Shown here piece after piece: positions 62,300 through 64,000 of a stretch of 64,000 nucleotides of DNA. The first letter of the stretch is position 1, and every line of letters starts with the position of its first letter. Made by a program: the position numbers and the translations under genes. Origin of the DNA: Streptomyces ruber (GTDB lineage: Bacteria; Actinomycetota; Actinomycetes; Streptomycetales; Streptomycetaceae); contig NZ_BMQK01000011.1 of NCBI RefSeq assembly GCF_014648075.1, positions 171,000 to 234,999 on the forward strand. Reading direction: 5' to 3'. Below the pieces are notes generated by a model that saw nothing but the letters and a program-made list of their open reading frames with translations, did not search any database and was not told the origin of the DNA.

Positions 62300-63600
62300 C
62301 GACCCTGATGACCATCCTCGGCATAGTCGTCTTCGTACTGGGGCTGCTGATCTCCATCGCGTGGCACGAACTCGGCCACCTGTCGTTCGCCAAGCTCTTC
62401 GGCGTCCGGGTGCCGCAGTACATGGTCGGCTTCGGGCCCACCATCTGGTCGCGCAGGAAGGGCGAGACCGAGTACGGCGTCAAGGCCATCCCGCTCGGCG
62501 GCTACATCCGCATGATCGGCATGTTCCCGCCCGGCCCCGACGGCCGCATAGAGGCCCGCTCGACCTCCCCCTTCCGCGGCATGATCGAGGACGCCCGGGC
62601 GGCCGCGTTCGAGGAGCTGCAGCCCGGCGACGAGAAGCGCCTCTTCTACACGCGCAAGCCGTGGAAGCGCGTGGTCGTGATGTTCGCGGGCCCCTTCGCG
62701 AACCTCGTCCTCGCCGTCGTCGTCTTCGTCGGCGTGATGATGACGTTCGGCGCGAGCACGCAGACCACCCAGGTCAGCGCGGTCTCCGACTGCGTCATCC
62801 AGGCCAGCGAGAACCGCACGACATGTGAGAAGGGCGACCCGGCCGCCCCCGCCAAGGCCGCCGGCCTCAAGGCGGAGGACCGGATCGTCGCCTTCCAGGG
62901 CGAGCCCGTGAAGGACTGGTCCTCCCTCCAGGCCGACATCCGCGAGAACGGGGGCGAGCGGGTCACCCTCACCGTCGAGCGTGACGGCGAGGAGCTCGAC
63001 CTCACCGCCACCCTCATCGAGAACCAGGTGGCCAAGACCGACGGCGACGGCGGCTACGTCAAGGACCAGTACGTGACCGCCGGGTTCCTCGGCTTCACCC
63101 CCGTCACCGACGTCGTCCCCCAGTCCTTCCCGCAGTCCGTGGAACGCATGGGCGACATGATCGAGAACGGTGTGGAGTCGCTGATCGCCCTGCCCGGCAA
63201 GGTGCCCGCTCTGTGGGACGCGGCCTTCGGCGACGGCCCGCGCGAGGCCGACTCGCCCATGGGCGTGGTCGGCGCGGCCCGTGTCGGCGGCGAGATCGCC
63301 GCCATGGACATCCCGCCCACCCAGCGGCTCGCGACCTTCCTGATGCTGGTCGCCGGCTTCAACCTCTCGCTGTTCCTGTTCAACATGCTCCCGCTGCTCC
63401 CGCTGGACGGCGGGCACATCGCGGGCGCGGTGTGGGAGTCGATCCGCCGCAACCTGGCCAAGGTGCTGCGCCGGCCGGACCCGGGCCCCTTCGACGTGGC
63501 GAAGCTGATGCCCGTCGCGTACGTCGTGGCCTCGGTCTTCGTCTGCTTCACCATCCTCGTCCTGATCGCGGACGTGGTGAACCCGGTACGCATCTCCTAG
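62296..63600 (+). CDS. rseP: Site-2 membrane zinc protease (RseP family)
   Basis: Intramembrane metalloprotease of 434 aa. The zinc site HExxH is HELGH in the first membrane segment (ISIAWHELGHLSF) and the second motif NxxPxPxLDGG is NMLPLLPLDGGH. A PDZ-like domain (about 190-280; PAKAAGLKAEDRIVAFQGEPV, core AAGLKAEDRIV) lies between. Family members cut anti-sigma factors or signal-peptide remnants; the substrate here is unknown. ATGA overlap with dxr. A strong hairpin follows. Confidence 0.94.
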   Translation: MTTLMTILGIVVFVLGLLISIAWHELGHLSFAKLFGVRVPQYMVGFGPTIWSRRKGETEYGVKAIPLGGYIRMIGMFPPGPDGRIEARSTSPFRGMIEDARAAAFEELQPGDEKRLFYTRKPWKRVVVMFAGPFANLVLAVVVFVGVMMTFGASTQTTQVSAVSDCVIQASENRTTCEKGDPAAPAKAAGLKAEDRIVAFQGEPVKDWSSLQADIRENGGERVTLTVERDGEELDLTATLIENQVAKTDGDGGYVKDQYVTAGFLGFTPVTDVVPQSFPQSVERMGDMIENGVESLIALPGKVPALWDAAFGDGPREADSPMGVVGAARVGGEIAAMDIPPTQRLATFLMLVAGFNLSLFLFNMLPLLPLDGGHIAGAVWESIRRNLAKVLRRPDPGPFDVAKLMPVAYVVASVFVCFTILVLIADVVNPVRIS

Positions 63601-63641
63601 GCGGTACGCGTCCCACGGGCACCGCGGTTCACCGCGGGTTC

Positions 63642-63676
63642 ACGGCGGCCGGGCACCCTGGGTGCCCGGCCGCCGT
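63642..63676 (+). terminator. Terminator after rseP
   Basis: Two 17-nt complementary arms (63642-63658 and 63660-63676) around a single T, so an effective stem of about 15 bp. It separates dxr-rseP from ispG, which must then have its own promoter in the next 150 bp. Confidence 0.8.
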
Positions 63677-63829
63677 CCGTGTCGCCCACGGGCCGGCTCC
63701 AGGTCGTCCCCAGGGATTACGTTCACCGGGCGGGATGTGCTGGTGCCCGGGCCGGTGACGTAACCTCGGAGCGCGGAGCCCGCTGTTCTCCGGGACCGAC
63801 CTTGATGACAACTTGGGGTTGCACAGCAG

Positions 63830-64000
63830 ATGACTGCGATTTCTCTCGGCATGCCGTCCGTTCCGACCAAGCTCGCCGAGCGCCGTAAGAGCCGGCAGAT
63901 CATGGTCGGCTCCGTGGCGGTGGGCGGGGACGCGCCCGTTTCGGTCCAGTCGATGACCACGACGCGTACGTCGGACATCGGTGCGACGCTGCAGCAGATC
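63830..64000 (+). CDS. ispG: 4-hydroxy-3-methylbut-2-enyl diphosphate synthase, 3' end outside window
   Basis: Iron-sulphur enzyme of the MEP pathway (GcpE). Only the first 57 codons are in the window: MTAISLGMPSVPTKLAERRK, then RQIMVGSVAVGGDAPVSVQS and MTTTRTSD, which match the conserved N-terminal barrel start of IspG. ATG 63830 is preceded by TTGGGGTTGCACAGCAG. The iron-sulphur ligands lie beyond the window. Confidence 0.93.
   Translation, partial: MTAISLGMPSVPTKLAERRKSRQIMVGSVAVGGDAPVSVQSMTTTRTSDIGATLQQI

Overview
The window is high-GC DNA from a Streptomyces chromosome. The sporulation sigma factor WhiG is present almost in full, and the order lepB-type signal peptidase, Nudix, DUF2469, yraN, comM, dprA, whiG, M23 peptidase, rpsB-tsf-pyrH-frr-cdsA, rlmN through to dxr-rseP-ispG is the conserved core arrangement of that genus (recalled from Streptomyces genomes, not searched). 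GTG starts, ATGA and TGATG gene overlaps and long antisense shadow ORFs fit this. No rRNA, tRNA or CRISPR was seen.

Layout. 1-8 kb: protein export, DNA uptake/processing, WhiG, a TetR regulator and a secreted LytM peptidase. 8-13 kb: ribosomal protein S2, EF-Ts, UMP kinase, ribosome recycling factor and CDP-diglyceride synthase. 13.07-15.14 kb: a scar of an integrative element lying between two 20-bp copies of the start of rlmN. It holds a tyrosine-integrase remnant, a coupled 51-codon membrane ORF and a complete IS630-type insertion sequence with TA duplication and a -1 frameshift signal. 15-20 kb: rlmN, then a TPP riboswitch controlling a thiamine ABC importer (thiBPQ). 20-24 kb: a LAETG sortase substrate, a VOC protein and an ABC exporter-like pair with a degenerate ATPase.

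24-42 kb: a polyamine/GABA region. It has an aminobutyraldehyde-type dehydrogenase, a spermidine/putrescine importer (potDABC), a GABA aminotransferase, a PucR regulator and a second aldehyde dehydrogenase. Interspersed are a GDPD phosphodiesterase, adenosine deaminase, DUF4190 protein, NADAR protein, PAP2 phosphatase and a membrane-anchored VirD4/TraG-like ATPase.

42-55.3 kb: a self-contained glycan-utilisation locus. One secreted GH12 endoglucanase, a sugar ABC importer without its own ATPase, and three enzymes lacking signal peptides (GH42 beta-galactosidase, divergent GH95 fucosidase-type enzyme, GH3 beta-glucosidase) are bracketed by a LacI regulator. Four copies of the palindrome TCGAAGCGCTTCGA (one imperfect) lie upstream of the GH3 gene, the importer operon and lacI. 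The enzyme set matches the linkages of fucosylated xyloglucan; I infer extracellular cutting, import and intracellular debranching. This is the best candidate for an undescribed system here.

55.5-64 kb: a long acyl-CoA dehydrogenase, an unknown 174-aa protein, a full-length SecA outside the usual secA context, then dxr, rseP and the start of ispG.
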